DNA of 64,000 nt from JAAZZY01 sp964612505 (GCA_964612505.1 CAZTEX010000006.1:1-64000); one strand, 5' to 3'; shown: positions 1 to 8,979, counted from the stretch's first letter. Translations and numbers: made by a program. Notes: a model not told the origin generated them from the sequence alone.

Positions 1-1256
1 AGGGAAAAGGCGATAATTGTCATATCTACGTTTAAAATTTTGCTTACAATCGTCGGAAGAACAGCAACTAATGCTAAAAAAATAGCTCCAATAAACGTTA
101 TTCTATTCATTGTTGTTTCAAGAAAATTTTGTGTTGGCATTCCTTGTCGTATTCCAGGTATGAATGCGCCATTCTTTTTCATGTCGGAAGCAATCTGATC
201 GGGATGAAATTGAATAGAGGTCCAATAGAACGTAAACAACAAAATTAACACTACATAAATACTGGTATAAACAATTGATCCAGGGAACAAGTTTCTTGAC
301 ACTGCAGAAAGCCATCCCGCTGAAGAAGAACCTATCATTTGAAAAATGGTTGCTGGCACCATTAGTATGGCTGAAGCAAAAATAACAGGGATAACACCGG
401 CATGATTAATCTTTAATGGAATATGTGGTTCTTCTGACCCTTCACTCACTTGGTTAGATATTCTTCGTGCATATTGCAAAGAAATCTTGCGTTGACCTTG
501 AATAATTAAAACCGTTGCCATAATGACTGCCACAAACACGATCGACAGCATAATAAGCGATGTAATACTCATGTTTCCAGCTTGCTGAGATTGCAGATTA
601 AGGTGCTTAATGATTAGCCCTATAGCGCTAGGTATATGCGAGACAATTCCAATCGCAATGATTAAACTAATTCCATTACCAATTCCTTTTTCAGTTATCT
701 GCTCCCCTATCCATATTAGAAATAAGGTTCCAGTTGTCATAGTTAAAACAACGATCAAGTAAAATAACCAAGGAAATCCAAATGCCTGTATTTTGTATAA
801 TTCATAAACAACAATTCCAGGATAAGATTGGTTCATTTGCAGAGCATATCTTGCAAATGTAGCAGCTTGAAATATTGATAACCCTGAAGCAAGTAAACGA
901 GTCCACTTACCTAATTTTCTTTTTCCAGCTTCATAATTTTCTTTAACATCTCGTTGAAGGCTCGGAATCAATGCTACTAATAACTGAATTACAATGGATG
1001 CTGTGATGTATGGCATAATGCTCAAGGCCACGACTGTCATTTGGCCAAAAGCACCACCGGAAAAGATATCCATCATCTGAAAAAGATTTTGTCCACCTTT
1101 AGTGACAAATTTAAAATACTTAACTGCAAGTTCTCCATCGATTCCAGGCACAGGAATATAAGACCCAATTCGAACAACAATTATTAAAACTGCTGTAAAA
1201 ATAATCTTTTTTTTCAGGTCGGGAATTGAAAAAACCCTTTTAAATCCTTGAATCAT
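1..1256 (-). CDS. secY: SecY preprotein translocase channel subunit (3' end beyond window)
   Basis: This is the central pore subunit of the SecYEG inner-membrane translocon. The frame opens at the ATG at 1256 (MIQGFKRVFSIPDLKKK) and stays open for 418 codons to the left edge, so the C-terminus is missing. It shows the typical SecY N-terminal helix, the plug-region segment with PVPGIDG, many hydrophobic membrane spans and the late PGIRQGTPTQNFLE motif before a further span. It lies 13 bp downstream of rplO and is the last visible gene of the ribosomal operon, as in most bacteria. The identification is secure from these family motifs and from position. Confidence 0.97.
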   Translation of the reverse strand, partial: MIQGFKRVFSIPDLKKKIIFTAVLIIVVRIGSYIPVPGIDGELAVKYFKFVTKGGQNLFQMMDIFSGGAFGQMTVVALSIMPYITASIVIQLLVALIPSLQRDVKENYEAGKRKLGKWTRLLASGLSIFQAATFARYALQMNQSYPGIVVYELYKIQAFGFPWLFYLIVVLTMTTGTLFLIWIGEQITEKGIGNGISLIIAIGIVSHIPSAIGLIIKHLNLQSQQAGNMSITSLIMLSIVFVAVIMATVLIIQGQRKISLQYARRISNQVSEGSEEPHIPLKINHAGVIPVIFASAILMVPATIFQMIGSSSAGWLSAVSRNLFPGSIVYTSIYVVLILLFTFYWTSIQFHPDQIASDMKKNGAFIPGIRQGMPTQNFLETTMNRITFIGAIFLALVAVLPTIVSKILNVDMTIIAFS

Positions 1257-1269
1257 TGCCAGTCCAAAC

Positions 1270-1713
1270 TTACTTTGTTATTTTGTATGCGATTTTTGCG
1301 GCTTCAAGTTTTTCGATAGCAGCTTGGGAATATGCATCAAGCTCAATAGTCACTTTTTTAGTAAGTTCCCCGTGAGCTAAGAGTTTTACTCCGTAAGTAG
1401 GTCCTGAAATAAAACCTTTTCCTTTTAAAGTTTCAATATTGACGACATCACCATCATTAAAAACGTCATCAATCTGCTTTAAGTTGATAGAGTCAAGCTT
1501 CTTTTGAAACTCAGCATTTGTAAAACCTCTAGTAGGAAGTTTCATGAAAAAGCGCATACCACCACCTTCGTAAGTATGTCTTCTTTTGTAGCCAGACCTT
1601 GAGCCTGCTCCTTTTTCACCACGTCCTGAAGTCTTACCTAAACCACTACCTGGACCTCTTCCAACTCTAGTTCTTTTTCTTTTTAATCTTTGAGATAGCG
1701 TGTTAAGTTTCAT
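1270..1713 (-). CDS. rplO: 50S ribosomal protein L15
   Basis: L15 is a late-assembling large-subunit protein. The 147-residue product has the basic glycine-rich N-terminal tail typical of L15 (GSGLGKTSGRGEKG), followed by the GGGMRFFMKLPTRGF segment and an L15/L18e-type globular C-terminal half. The start ATG at 1713 directly abuts the rpsE stop. There is no rpmD (L30) gene between rpsE and rplO, where many bacteria have one; lack of L30 is known for Chlamydiae. It is co-transcribed with rpsE upstream and secY downstream. Confidence 0.98.
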   Translation of the reverse strand: MKLNTLSQRLKRKRTRVGRGPGSGLGKTSGRGEKGAGSRSGYKRRHTYEGGGMRFFMKLPTRGFTNAEFQKKLDSINLKQIDDVFNDGDVVNIETLKGKGFISGPTYGVKLLAHGELTKKVTIELDAYSQAAIEKLEAAKIAYKITK

Positions 1714-2217
1714 TTATGCTACTCCTCTCATTTGTAAGCACTCATCTTTCATTCTAATTTGTTCAAGGGCTTTAAATGTCGCGTGTACTAGATTAATAGG
1801 GTTGTTACATCCTAGGCTTTTTGCAACGACATCTTTAATTCCTGCTAATTCTAGAACAGCTCGAACTTTTGAACCTGCAATAATACCTGTTCCTGGAGGA
1901 GCTGGTTTAAGCAGTATGACTGCTCCATCCCATCTTGCAATGATTTCATGAGGGATTGTAGTTCCCTTCATTTTAATTGTTACAACATTTCTCTTTGCAG
2001 ATTCTGCACCTTTACGAATTGAATCTGACAATTCATTTGCCTTAGCAAAGCCATAACCAATGTGACCTTCCCCATCTCCGACAAGAATGAGAGCTGAAAA
2101 ACTAAATTTTCTTCCTCCCTTGAGCACTTTCGCACATCGATTGATAAAAAGAACCTTCTCTTCAAACTCTGATGAAAAATCATCTACTGATTTTTTTACA
2201 CTTTTTTTAAAATTCAT
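1714..2217 (-). CDS. rpsE: 30S ribosomal protein S5
   Basis: S5 is a small-subunit protein at the mRNA entry side that affects decoding accuracy. The product has 167 residues. The N-terminal double-stranded RNA-binding fold is marked by GDGEGHIGYGFAKA near residues 47-60, and the C-terminal domain by KPAPPGTGIIAGSKVRAVLE. The length is normal for the family. It sits between rplR (16 bp upstream) and rplO (directly adjacent) in the operon. Confidence 0.98.
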   Translation of the reverse strand: MNFKKSVKKSVDDFSSEFEEKVLFINRCAKVLKGGRKFSFSALILVGDGEGHIGYGFAKANELSDSIRKGAESAKRNVVTIKMKGTTIPHEIIARWDGAVILLKPAPPGTGIIAGSKVRAVLELAGIKDVVAKSLGCNNPINLVHATFKALEQIRMKDECLQMRGVA

Positions 2218-2233
2218 ACTGCTCTTCTTTTAT

Positions 2234-2605
2234 TTATATTTGAATGCCGTTCTCGCGCAGAGCATCAGCAAGAGATGCTATTTGCCCGTGATACTTATTG
2301 CCTCTACGATCCAAAACTGCTTGTTTAATGCCTAACTCAGAACATTTAGCTGCAATATGTTCACCCAATTTTTTTGCACTTTCGATATTAGCCGATTTTA
2401 AATTTGGCTTTTTCAACTCTTTGCTTAAAGAACTCATGCTCACTAAGGTTTTTCCTTCTACATCGTCAATAAGCTGAATATACAATTGTATATTTGTTTT
2501 AGTTACACAAACTCTAGGTCTTTCCGCTGTTCCAAAAATACGCTTCCGTATTCTTAACACTCGTTTTTTCTTTCTTTCGACGGCTTGCTGTTGACTGCTT
2601 TCCAT
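2234..2605 (-). CDS. rplR: 50S ribosomal protein L18
   Basis: L18 binds 5S rRNA in the central protuberance together with L5. The 123-residue product has the basic N-terminus (KKKRVLRIRKRIFGTAERPR) and the L18 core ending in the segment DRRGNKYHGQIASLADALRE, which matches the conserved family C-terminus. It lies 19 bp downstream of rplF and 16 bp upstream of rpsE in the standard spc-operon order. Confidence 0.98.
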   Translation of the reverse strand: MESSQQQAVERKKKRVLRIRKRIFGTAERPRVCVTKTNIQLYIQLIDDVEGKTLVSMSSLSKELKKPNLKSANIESAKKLGEHIAAKCSELGIKQAVLDRRGNKYHGQIASLADALRENGIQI

Positions 2606-2624
2606 ATAGCTCTTCTTATCCTAA

Positions 2625-3167
2625 TTATTTTTTAGCAGCGGACTTGCCCGCTTTTTTTCTAAGGTATTGACCAAGATAATGAACACCTTTGCCTTTGTAT
2701 GGTTCAGGTTTTCTCATATGGTGAACTTCTGCAGCAAATTGGCCTACAAGTTGCTTATCAATACCACTTATTGTAATCAAAACGTTATTATCGACTTTTA
2801 CTTCAATTCCCTTAGGTATCACTTTGCCAGTTGGGTGTGAATAACCAAGTTGTAAATTCAAGTTGCTACCCTGTACTGCAGCTCTAAAACCGACTCCTTT
2901 GAGCTCTAATTTTTTATTAAAGCCTGTCGTAACACCTAGAACCATATTGTTAATTAATGCTCTGTACAAACCTTGAAACATAGTTGGGCATGTTTCTGGA
3001 TTTTCTATGACAAGAGAAAGTATTCCATTTTCTTGCATAATCTTAATATCTTTTTCTAGTACAAGCTCTAATTGTCCTTTAGGCCCTTTAACAGTGACTA
3101 CTTTATTACTGACAGTGCATTCCACACCTTTTGGTAAAGTAATCTGTTGCTTTCCGATTTTTGACAT
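2625..3167 (-). CDS. rplF: 50S ribosomal protein L6
   Basis: L6 is a two-domain large-subunit protein near the factor-binding site. The 180-residue product has the family start (MSKIGKQQITLPKGV) and the conserved C-terminal signature KPEPYKGKGVHYLGQYLRKK. Two related alpha-beta repeats fill the length as expected. It lies between rpsH and rplR with short gaps on both sides. Confidence 0.98.
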   Translation of the reverse strand: MSKIGKQQITLPKGVECTVSNKVVTVKGPKGQLELVLEKDIKIMQENGILSLVIENPETCPTMFQGLYRALINNMVLGVTTGFNKKLELKGVGFRAAVQGSNLNLQLGYSHPTGKVIPKGIEVKVDNNVLITISGIDKQLVGQFAAEVHHMRKPEPYKGKGVHYLGQYLRKKAGKSAAKK

Positions 3168-3188
3168 CTCTAATGATTCTCCTATTCT

Positions 3189-3587
3189 TTACCAAGCTAA
3201 GCAAATCAGCTCGCCACCGACATTTTTTTTCTTTGCAGTTTCACCATCCATAATTCCTTTGGATGTAGATACAATACTCACACCAATTCCACCTAAAACA
3301 GTAGGTATCTTAGCAGCTTTTATATACTTACGTTGACCCGGCTTTGAACTTCTAACTAAATTTTTAATGATCGAATTTCTTCTTTCATCATATTTTAGCA
3401 TTATTTTTAAATGTGCTCTGGCTCCTTCAGTATCTTTAGCAAGCTTGAAACTCTCAATAAAACCATTTTCTTGTAAAACATTTAAAATTTGTTCTTTTAA
3501 CTTTGAATAAGGTGCAATGGTATATTTTTTTTGCGCTTGAGAAGCATTTCTTATTCTTGTTAACAAATCTGCAATCGGATCACTCAT
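3189..3587 (-). CDS. rpsH: 30S ribosomal protein S8
   Basis: S8 binds helix 21 of 16S rRNA and, in some bacteria, represses its own operon. The 132-residue product begins MSDPIADLLTRIRNAS and ends with the conserved core STSKGIMDGETAKKKNVGGE. The rpsN gene (S14), often found between rplE and rpsH, is absent here; the gap to rplE is only 14 bp. Confidence 0.98.
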   Translation of the reverse strand: MSDPIADLLTRIRNASQAQKKYTIAPYSKLKEQILNVLQENGFIESFKLAKDTEGARAHLKIMLKYDERRNSIIKNLVRSSKPGQRKYIKAAKIPTVLGGIGVSIVSTSKGIMDGETAKKKNVGGELICLAW

Positions 3588-3601
3588 AATTAATTCCCAA
3601 A

Positions 3602-4144
3602 TTATTTACTTTTTTTGAAGGGCATGCCCAATTCTTTTAATAATTCTAAACATTCTGCATCAGTTGTTGCAGATGTAACAAATGTAATATGCATACCTTG
3701 TGTACGCTTTACTTTATCCAAATCAATTTCAGGGAAAATTTGTTGGTCATCAATACCAAGAGAGTAATTTCCTCTTCCATCGCAATTTGTTTTAAACCCT
3801 CTGAAGTCTCTTATTCTTGGCGCAATGATATGGACAAATCGGTATATAAAATCATACATCCTTTCTCCTCTCATTGTTACCTTAAGCCCAACAGACTGGC
3901 CTTCACGCAATTTGAAGTTTGAAATAGATTTTGTTGATTTTGTAATAACTGGTTTCTGTCCAGAAATCATTGTCAGCTCGTTGATGCAATCTTGAACTGC
4001 ATTTTTATCTTTAAGAGCTTCTGCAATTCCCATATTAATAATGATTTTTTTCATTTTTGGGATTTGCATTACGTTCTTATAGCCAAATCTTTCTTGGAGC
4101 TTTTTAACAATCTGGGTTTTGTACGTTTCTTGTAAAGTTGTCAT
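3602..4144 (-). CDS. rplE: 50S ribosomal protein L5
   Basis: L5 contacts 5S rRNA and the P-site tRNA. The 180-residue product carries the family hallmarks near the N-terminus (IIINMGIAEALKD) and in the middle (SISNFKLREGQSVGLKVTMRGERMY, cited here only as a segment at about residues 72-96), and the late IDLDKVKRTQGMHITFVTSA segment. The length is normal. It is followed directly by rpsH, with no rpsN between them. Confidence 0.98.
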   Translation of the reverse strand: MTTLQETYKTQIVKKLQERFGYKNVMQIPKMKKIIINMGIAEALKDKNAVQDCINELTMISGQKPVITKSTKSISNFKLREGQSVGLKVTMRGERMYDFIYRFVHIIAPRIRDFRGFKTNCDGRGNYSLGIDDQQIFPEIDLDKVKRTQGMHITFVTSATTDAECLELLKELGMPFKKSK

Positions 4145-4154
4145 AACTCTCTAT

Positions 4155-4502
4155 CTACTTCTTTTTAGACTTCGTCTGCTTTAAAATGTTTCTATAAACT
4201 TTTGATTTGCCGCCAACTTGGTATACAAGTTCTTTGTTACCTTTTTCTGTAACACTTAACTTCACTTTAATTTTAGGATCATCTTCTACATAAAGTTTAA
4301 CATTTGAAATATGAATGGGCTTTTCAATTTCTAAAATCTGGCCCATTTTATTTTGGCCTTGAGGCTTCATATGTTTTTTTCGAACATTGATTCCTTTAAC
4401 CAAGATTCTATCTTCGCTTTTTGCAATAACTTCACCCGTTTTCCCTTTATCATTACCAGCTGTAATAAAAACCTTGTCGCCTGATCTTATCCATTTACTC
4501 AT
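4155..4502 (-). CDS. rplX: 50S ribosomal protein L24
   Basis: L24 is an assembly initiator of the large subunit. The 115-residue product contains an N-terminal KOW motif (GDKVFITAGNDKGKTGEVI) and the basic segment GINVRKKHMKPQGQNKMGQI typical of bacterial L24. The C-terminus is lysine-rich. It lies 10 bp upstream of rplE and 14 bp downstream of rplN. Confidence 0.98.
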   Translation of the reverse strand: MSKWIRSGDKVFITAGNDKGKTGEVIAKSEDRILVKGINVRKKHMKPQGQNKMGQILEIEKPIHISNVKLYVEDDPKIKVKLSVTEKGNKELVYQVGGKSKVYRNILKQTKSKKK

Positions 4503-4516
4503 AAATCAACCTCTTC

Positions 4517-4885
4517 TTAAATCACTTCTGGAGCTAGTGAACTTATTTTTAAATAACCTTTTTCTCGAACTTCTCGAGCCACTGGGCCAAATATACGTGT
4601 CCCTTTTGGGTTGCCTTTATCGTCGATAATGACGCAGCTATTAGTATCAAATCTTAGTTTTGATCCATCATTGCGAATAATATAACGTTTTGATCTGACA
4701 ACGACTGCTTTTACCACGCTTCCCTTTTTAGCGGTTGCACCAGGTTGAGCTTCTTTAACTGAACAAATAATAACATCACCCACTTTGGCATATCTTCTTC
4801 TAGATCCACCAAGTACCTTAAAACACTTTACCCGTTTTGCACCTGTATTATCTGCAACTTTTAATTCAGATTCTTGCTGTAGCAT
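4517..4885 (-). CDS. rplN: 50S ribosomal protein L14
   Basis: L14 lies at the subunit interface. The 122-residue product starts MLQQESELKVADNTGAKRVK and contains the KGSVVKAVVVRSKRYIIRNDG strand region (about residues 55-75) and the end motif RIFGPVAREVREKGYLKI, all conserved in L14. Its length is typical. It abuts rpsQ with a 1-bp gap. Confidence 0.98.
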   Translation of the reverse strand: MLQQESELKVADNTGAKRVKCFKVLGGSRRRYAKVGDVIICSVKEAQPGATAKKGSVVKAVVVRSKRYIIRNDGSKLRFDTNSCVIIDDKGNPKGTRIFGPVAREVREKGYLKISSLAPEVI

Positions 4886-4886
4886 T

Positions 4887-5159
4887 TTAGTTCTTTCCTT
4901 CTAATTTTTTTGCAACAAACCATTTTTTTGTTTTGGAGTAAGGTCTACATTCTTTAATTAAAACTTTATCACCCGATTTAATTTCATTAGATTCGTCATG
5001 AGCATAATATTTCGTTGATCGAGTAACTACTTTTTTATAAATTGGATGAGGAAATGTCCTTTCTACTTTTACAACAACGGTTTTTTCCATTTTATCAGAT
5101 AAAACGATTCCGATTCTTTCTCTTCTAGGAGCTCTGCTAATCTCTTCTTGATTTTGCAT
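4887..5159 (-). CDS. rpsQ: 30S ribosomal protein S17
   Basis: S17 is a primary 16S rRNA-binding protein with an OB fold. The 90-residue product has the conserved GIVLSDKMEKTVVVKVER segment and the C-terminal GDKVLIKECRPYSKTKKWF motif. It lies between rpmC (3-bp gap) and rplN in the normal spc order. Confidence 0.98.
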   Translation of the reverse strand: MQNQEEISRAPRRERIGIVLSDKMEKTVVVKVERTFPHPIYKKVVTRSTKYYAHDESNEIKSGDKVLIKECRPYSKTKKWFVAKKLEGKN

Positions 5160-5162
5160 GCT

Positions 5163-5378
5163 TTATGATCCTTCTTTTTCTGTTTTTTTCATGTTAATAA
5201 CCGTGAGCGCTCGAGCCATATCTTTACGGTATTTTCTTAACAAATGAGGTTTGTCTAATTTTCTATTTATTCTGTATTCATTTTTCAATTCATACAGCTT
5301 TCTTGCAAGTTCGTTGTAACTGAGATTTAATTCAGTACTCGTTTGTTCTTCGATCTTTTTTTCTTGTTTTTTAGCCAT
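5163..5378 (-). CDS. rpmC: 50S ribosomal protein L29
   Basis: L29 is a small two-helix protein at the polypeptide exit. The 71-residue product has a lysine- and glutamate-rich lead (MAKKQEKKIEEQ) and then the conserved helical hairpin (YNELARKLYELKNEYRINRK; later RKYRKDMARALTVIN). The charged lead makes it slightly longer than many L29 proteins. It sits between rplP and rpsQ. Confidence 0.97.
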   Translation of the reverse strand: MAKKQEKKIEEQTSTELNLSYNELARKLYELKNEYRINRKLDKPHLLRKYRKDMARALTVINMKKTEKEGS

Positions 5379-5388
5379 TATTCCTCAC

Positions 5389-5808
5389 TTACACTCGCTC
5401 AACTCTTTCAACGAATCTTGTCTTAATTCCCAACTTTGCAGCTGCTCTTCCGAGTGCTTGCTGGGCAATTTCCTTTGAAACGTTAGCAACTTCAAATAAT
5501 ATTCTTCCTGGTCTTACAACAGCAACCCACTTTTCAACAGATCCTTTACCTTTACCCATACGAACTTCAGCTGGCTTTTTTGTAATAGGTTTATCTGGAA
5601 ATATTCTAATCCACACTTTTCCACGTCTTTGGAAAAATCTATTAATTGCAATTCTGCATGCTTCTAACTGAGTATTTGTAATTTGCCCTCTTTCTAAGAC
5701 TTGGATTCCAAAGTCTCCGAAATCAACGAAATTACCACCTTTACTTATTCCAGTTAGATTTCCTTTTTGTTGCTTTCTAAATTTTGTTTTCTTAGGTAGT
5801 AAAGCCAT
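5389..5808 (-). CDS. rplP: 50S ribosomal protein L16
   Basis: L16 helps position tRNA in the A site. The 139-residue product opens with MALLPKKTKFRKQQKG and contains the conserved stretches LEACRIAINRFFQRRGKVWI and MGKGKGSVEKWVAVVRPGRI. It overlaps the rpsC stop by one base, which suggests coupled translation with S3. Confidence 0.98.
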   Translation of the reverse strand: MALLPKKTKFRKQQKGNLTGISKGGNFVDFGDFGIQVLERGQITNTQLEACRIAINRFFQRRGKVWIRIFPDKPITKKPAEVRMGKGKGSVEKWVAVVRPGRILFEVANVSKEIAQQALGRAAAKLGIKTRFVERVERV

Positions 5809-6458
5809 TATGATGCTCCCGTTTTCTCGATGAGAATTTCTTCTCCACGATTAATCCACACTTTAATCCCAATTGTCCCATAAGTTGTTTCAGCTCTTGC
5901 AGTTGAATAATCAATATCCACCTTTAAGGTATGTAATGGAATACAACCTTCTTTATACCACTCTGTTCGAGCGATCTCTGCTCCGCCAATTCTCCCAGAG
6001 ATTTGAACTTTAATTCCATTGCATCCAGATTCTCTAGAAGTCTGAATAGCTTTTTTTAAGACCTTTCTATAAGCAACTCGTCTTTCAATTTGCTTTGCAA
6101 TGCCTTCTGCGACAAGCTTAGCATCTAAGTCTGGTCTTTTAATTTCTTCAATTTCAATCCAAACTTCTTTACCTGTTAATTGGCTTAATTCTTTTTTCAG
6201 TACATCAATTTCTGTACCTTTTTTTCCAATTACCAATCCTGGTCTAGCTGTATGAATTGTAACTTCAACTTTTCCACTCATTCGTTTGATTTGAAACTTA
6301 GAAGCACCTTCACAAGAACTTTTTTTTCCTAGAAACTCTCTAATTCTGAAATCTTCGATAAGAAGATTGCCATATTCTTGCTTATTCGCGTACCAAACTG
6401 AACGCCATTTTTTATTGCGAACCAATCTAAATCCAATTGGACAGACTTTCTGACCCAT
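5808..6458 (-). CDS. rpsC: 30S ribosomal protein S3
   Basis: S3 forms part of the mRNA entry channel. The 216-residue product starts MGQKVCPIGFRLVRNKKWRS. A KH RNA-binding domain with the GLVIGKKGTEID loop lies near residues 74-85, and the C-terminal S3 domain contains GRIGGAEIARTEWYKEGCIP. The length is standard. It lies 4 bp downstream of rplV and overlaps rplP by one base. Confidence 0.98.
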   Translation of the reverse strand: MGQKVCPIGFRLVRNKKWRSVWYANKQEYGNLLIEDFRIREFLGKKSSCEGASKFQIKRMSGKVEVTIHTARPGLVIGKKGTEIDVLKKELSQLTGKEVWIEIEEIKRPDLDAKLVAEGIAKQIERRVAYRKVLKKAIQTSRESGCNGIKVQISGRIGGAEIARTEWYKEGCIPLHTLKVDIDYSTARAETTYGTIGIKVWINRGEEILIEKTGAS

Positions 6459-6462
6459 TTAG

Positions 6463-6810
6463 TTACTCCTTATTCGTTCCTACTACAATCGTAAAGTGGC
6501 TCATTCTTTTTAAAATCGGAGAGCGACCGCCTTTATTTCTTGCTTTAGCTCTTTTAAGCCTTGGACCTTCATCTACTTTTACTTCAACAATCTTCAATTC
6601 TTCACGTTTTACTTCGTGTTGCATTTCCATGTTAGCAACAGCACTATCCAAAGTTTTTTTAAACATTCTTCCAGCTTTCAAACCACTAAATTCTAATTGA
6701 GCTTTCGCTTCAATGACTGGCATTCCACGAATCACATCTGCTATAAGCCTAGCTTTCTGAGGGCTTATTCTTAAGTATTTTGTTACTGCTCTTGCTTGTT
6801 GCATTTTCAC
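6463..6810 (-). CDS. rplV: 50S ribosomal protein L22
   Basis: L22 lines the nascent peptide tunnel. The 115-residue product shows the conserved N-terminal region (YLRISPQKARLIADVIRGMP) and the C-terminal tunnel-loop region (DEGPRLKRAKARNKGGRSPI). The gene is in the standard place between rpsS and rpsC. Confidence 0.98.
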   Translation of the reverse strand: MKMQQARAVTKYLRISPQKARLIADVIRGMPVIEAKAQLEFSGLKAGRMFKKTLDSAVANMEMQHEVKREELKIVEVKVDEGPRLKRAKARNKGGRSPILKRMSHFTIVVGTNKE

Positions 6811-6820
6811 TCTCTTTTAC

Positions 6821-7081
6821 TTATTTTTTTTGGTGTCCTTTAAACACACGCGTTGGAGAAAATTCACCTAAGCGATGTCCAACCATATTCTCAGATACAA
6901 ATACTGCTAAAAACTTTTTACCATTATGCACTTCAAAAGTATGCCCGACCATTTCAGGTATAATCATTGAGCGTCTTGACCAAGTTTTAATTGCTTTTTT
7001 CGCTGAAGCAGCATTTTGTTCTTTAATTTTTTTAAACAAATGATGATCAACAAAAGGACCTTTTTTTAGTGATCTTGCCAT
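6821..7081 (-). CDS. rpsS: 30S ribosomal protein S19
   Basis: S19 sits in the head of the small subunit beside S13. The 86-residue product begins with the family signature MARSLKKGPFVDHHLFKKI and includes WSRRSMIIPEMVGHTFEVHN and GHRLGEFSPTRVFKGH. The length is typical. It lies between rplB and rplV. Confidence 0.98.
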   Translation of the reverse strand: MARSLKKGPFVDHHLFKKIKEQNAASAKKAIKTWSRRSMIIPEMVGHTFEVHNGKKFLAVFVSENMVGHRLGEFSPTRVFKGHQKK

Positions 7082-7095
7082 TACTTTATTTATCC

Positions 7096-7941
7096 TTATT
7101 TTTTCCTACGATCTTTGACAATTAGCTTTAAAGATTTTCTCTTACCACGTGTTTTATATCCTTTAGCTTGAACTCCCCAAGGAGATCTAGGAATATAACC
7201 GTTTTGCTTCCCTTCACCACCACCGTGTGGGTGATCAACAGGGTTCATTGCAGTTCCACGAACTGTAGGACGTATTCCTTTCCATCGCTTTCTTCCAGCT
7301 TTTCCTTCTACTCTTAAAGAGTGTTCCGCATTTGAAAGGCTTCCAATCGTTGCTTTACAATTGACAGGAACCATTCTTACTTCACCTGAAGGCATTTTTA
7401 AAGTTGCATAGTCCGTTGTTGTTGCCATCAATTGTGCAGAAGATCCAGCAGATCGAACTAGCTGCCCACCTTTACCAGGATACATTTCAATATTATGAAC
7501 AACTGTGCCTAGTGGCATATCTTTAAGCTTAAGGCAACATCCCACATTAAAAGGAGCATCTGTTTGTGTGGCAACTGTAGCGCCAACTTCGAGACCTTGT
7601 GGTGCTAAAATATATCTCTTTTCACCATCTACATAATTCAGTAAAGCAATATGAGTTGATCTATTTGGATCATATTCGATAGAGGCAACTTTTGCTGGGA
7701 TGTTTTCTTTATCTCTTTTAAAATCAACTATTCTATAATGTTTTTTATGGCCGCCACCTTTATGTCGACAACAAATATGTCCATTATTATTTCTACCACT
7801 CATTCTTCGCTTAGGAGAAAGAAGGCTTTTAGTTGGTTTTACTAAAGCTTTTTTTGAAGGGTCTCTTTTTGTTAACTCTTCATTACTTGGTAGAACTAGA
7901 TTTCTTTGTCCAGGTGTAACAGGTCTAAACGTTTTAGGCAT
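7096..7941 (-). CDS. rplB: 50S ribosomal protein L2
   Basis: L2 is a core large-subunit protein near the peptidyl transferase centre and is needed for subunit association. The 281-residue product has the OB-fold and SH3-like domains. Near the C-terminus it has the signature NPVDHPHGGGEGK, which holds the conserved histidine of the family. The length is normal. It sits between rplW and rpsS. Confidence 0.98.
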   Translation of the reverse strand: MPKTFRPVTPGQRNLVLPSNEELTKRDPSKKALVKPTKSLLSPKRRMSGRNNNGHICCRHKGGGHKKHYRIVDFKRDKENIPAKVASIEYDPNRSTHIALLNYVDGEKRYILAPQGLEVGATVATQTDAPFNVGCCLKLKDMPLGTVVHNIEMYPGKGGQLVRSAGSSAQLMATTTDYATLKMPSGEVRMVPVNCKATIGSLSNAEHSLRVEGKAGRKRWKGIRPTVRGTAMNPVDHPHGGGEGKQNGYIPRSPWGVQAKGYKTRGKRKSLKLIVKDRRKK

Positions 7942-7951
7942 ATTTTTTCCT

Positions 7952-8299
7952 CTATTCTATAATGTCGCCGGCTTCCAGCGAAACAATTGCTTTTTTAATT
8001 GCAGCTGTTTTTCCATATTTAAATTTTCCGCGAATGCGCTTAGCCTTGGGCTTTATTGTAATTGTATTAACCCCAACCACTTTTACTTTTTTATCCGCAT
8101 AAATCTGCTCTATAGCTGCTGCGATTTGAGGTTTTGTTGCCTTCTTGCTAACTAAAAACACATATTTCGGAGTTTGGCATTTTTTCACACAAGCGTTACT
8201 TTCATTTTTATGAAGTTCTTGTAACATCATTGTTTTTTCAGTAATGTGGCGAGATTTTATAATTTGATAAGGATTTTTTTCACCTAAATATTTACTCAT
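7952..8299 (-). CDS. rplW: 50S ribosomal protein L23
   Basis: L23 lies at the tunnel exit and is a docking site for trigger factor and SRP. The 115-residue product has the L23 core (KYVFLVSKKATKPQIAAAIE; then KVVGVNTITIKPKAKRIRGK). The region between the first strand and this core (LHKNESNACVKKCQTP, about residues 29-44) is longer than in many bacterial L23 proteins. It shares one base with the end of rplD. Confidence 0.97.
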   Translation of the reverse strand: MSKYLGEKNPYQIIKSRHITEKTMMLQELHKNESNACVKKCQTPKYVFLVSKKATKPQIAAAIEQIYADKKVKVVGVNTITIKPKAKRIRGKFKYGKTAAIKKAIVSLEAGDIIE

Positions 8300-8979
8300 T
8301 ATTTGCTTTGCTCCAGAAATTGTTTTAATCCAGCTTCGGTAAGAACTATTTTTTTAGCATTCAATAACTGATAACCATTCACAGAGTCTAAAAAGCTGAA
8401 TTCTGTTTTAGGCAGATTGCGAATACTTAATTGCAAATTAAAGTGCTTTCTCTTTGAAAATTCTTCTTTCTTTTCTGAAAGATCATTAATAGAGCGATCG
8501 GCTCTCTCTCCAATAAACAAGACTCTAGCTGAAACTTTACACTCTTTGAGAAAGTGTGACATTAACTTTGTTTGAGGCTTTGCCATATCCGTATCACTTA
8601 AAACGATACACTCTTCTTTGCGAATTAACTCACTAATTAAGTATCTGATAACAGCTTGCTTTTCTTTTCTATTAATTCTAACAGCTTGGTCAAATTTAGG
8701 CTTCGGTCCAAAAACGACTCCCCCACCTTTATATTGAGGAGCTGCTAACGTTCCTTGACGAGCATTACCAGTTCCCTTTTGACGATGAGGCTTTTTATTA
8801 GAGTGATTCACTTCACTTCTACCTTGCGTACTTGCTGACCACTGACGCTGATTATGATTAAGGGCTACGATGTAATCTTTAATCATTTGCTGACTTACTT
8901 GATCCGTTAGCTTTGTTTCATCGACTTCAATGTCTTTTAACTTTTTTGCTTCTAGATTGAATTTTGATAGTTTTACCAT
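8299..8979 (-). CDS. rplD: 50S ribosomal protein L4
   Basis: L4 reaches into the exit tunnel and in some bacteria autoregulates the S10 operon. The 226-residue product contains the conserved loop with RSEVNHSNKKPHRQKGTGNA and FGPKPKFDQAVRINRKEKQA, and a C-terminal Rossmann-like part ending AKKIVLTEAGLKQFLEQ. Its place between rplC and rplW is standard. Confidence 0.98.
   Translation of the reverse strand: MVKLSKFNLEAKKLKDIEVDETKLTDQVSQQMIKDYIVALNHNQRQWSASTQGRSEVNHSNKKPHRQKGTGNARQGTLAAPQYKGGGVVFGPKPKFDQAVRINRKEKQAVIRYLISELIRKEECIVLSDTDMAKPQTKLMSHFLKECKVSARVLFIGERADRSINDLSEKKEEFSKRKHFNLQLSIRNLPKTEFSFLDSVNGYQLLNAKKIVLTEAGLKQFLEQSK

Noticed and set aside
118..315. Minus-strand frame inside secY
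   Set aside because: It lies in another frame of the intact secY gene and shows no family motif or ribosome-binding site.
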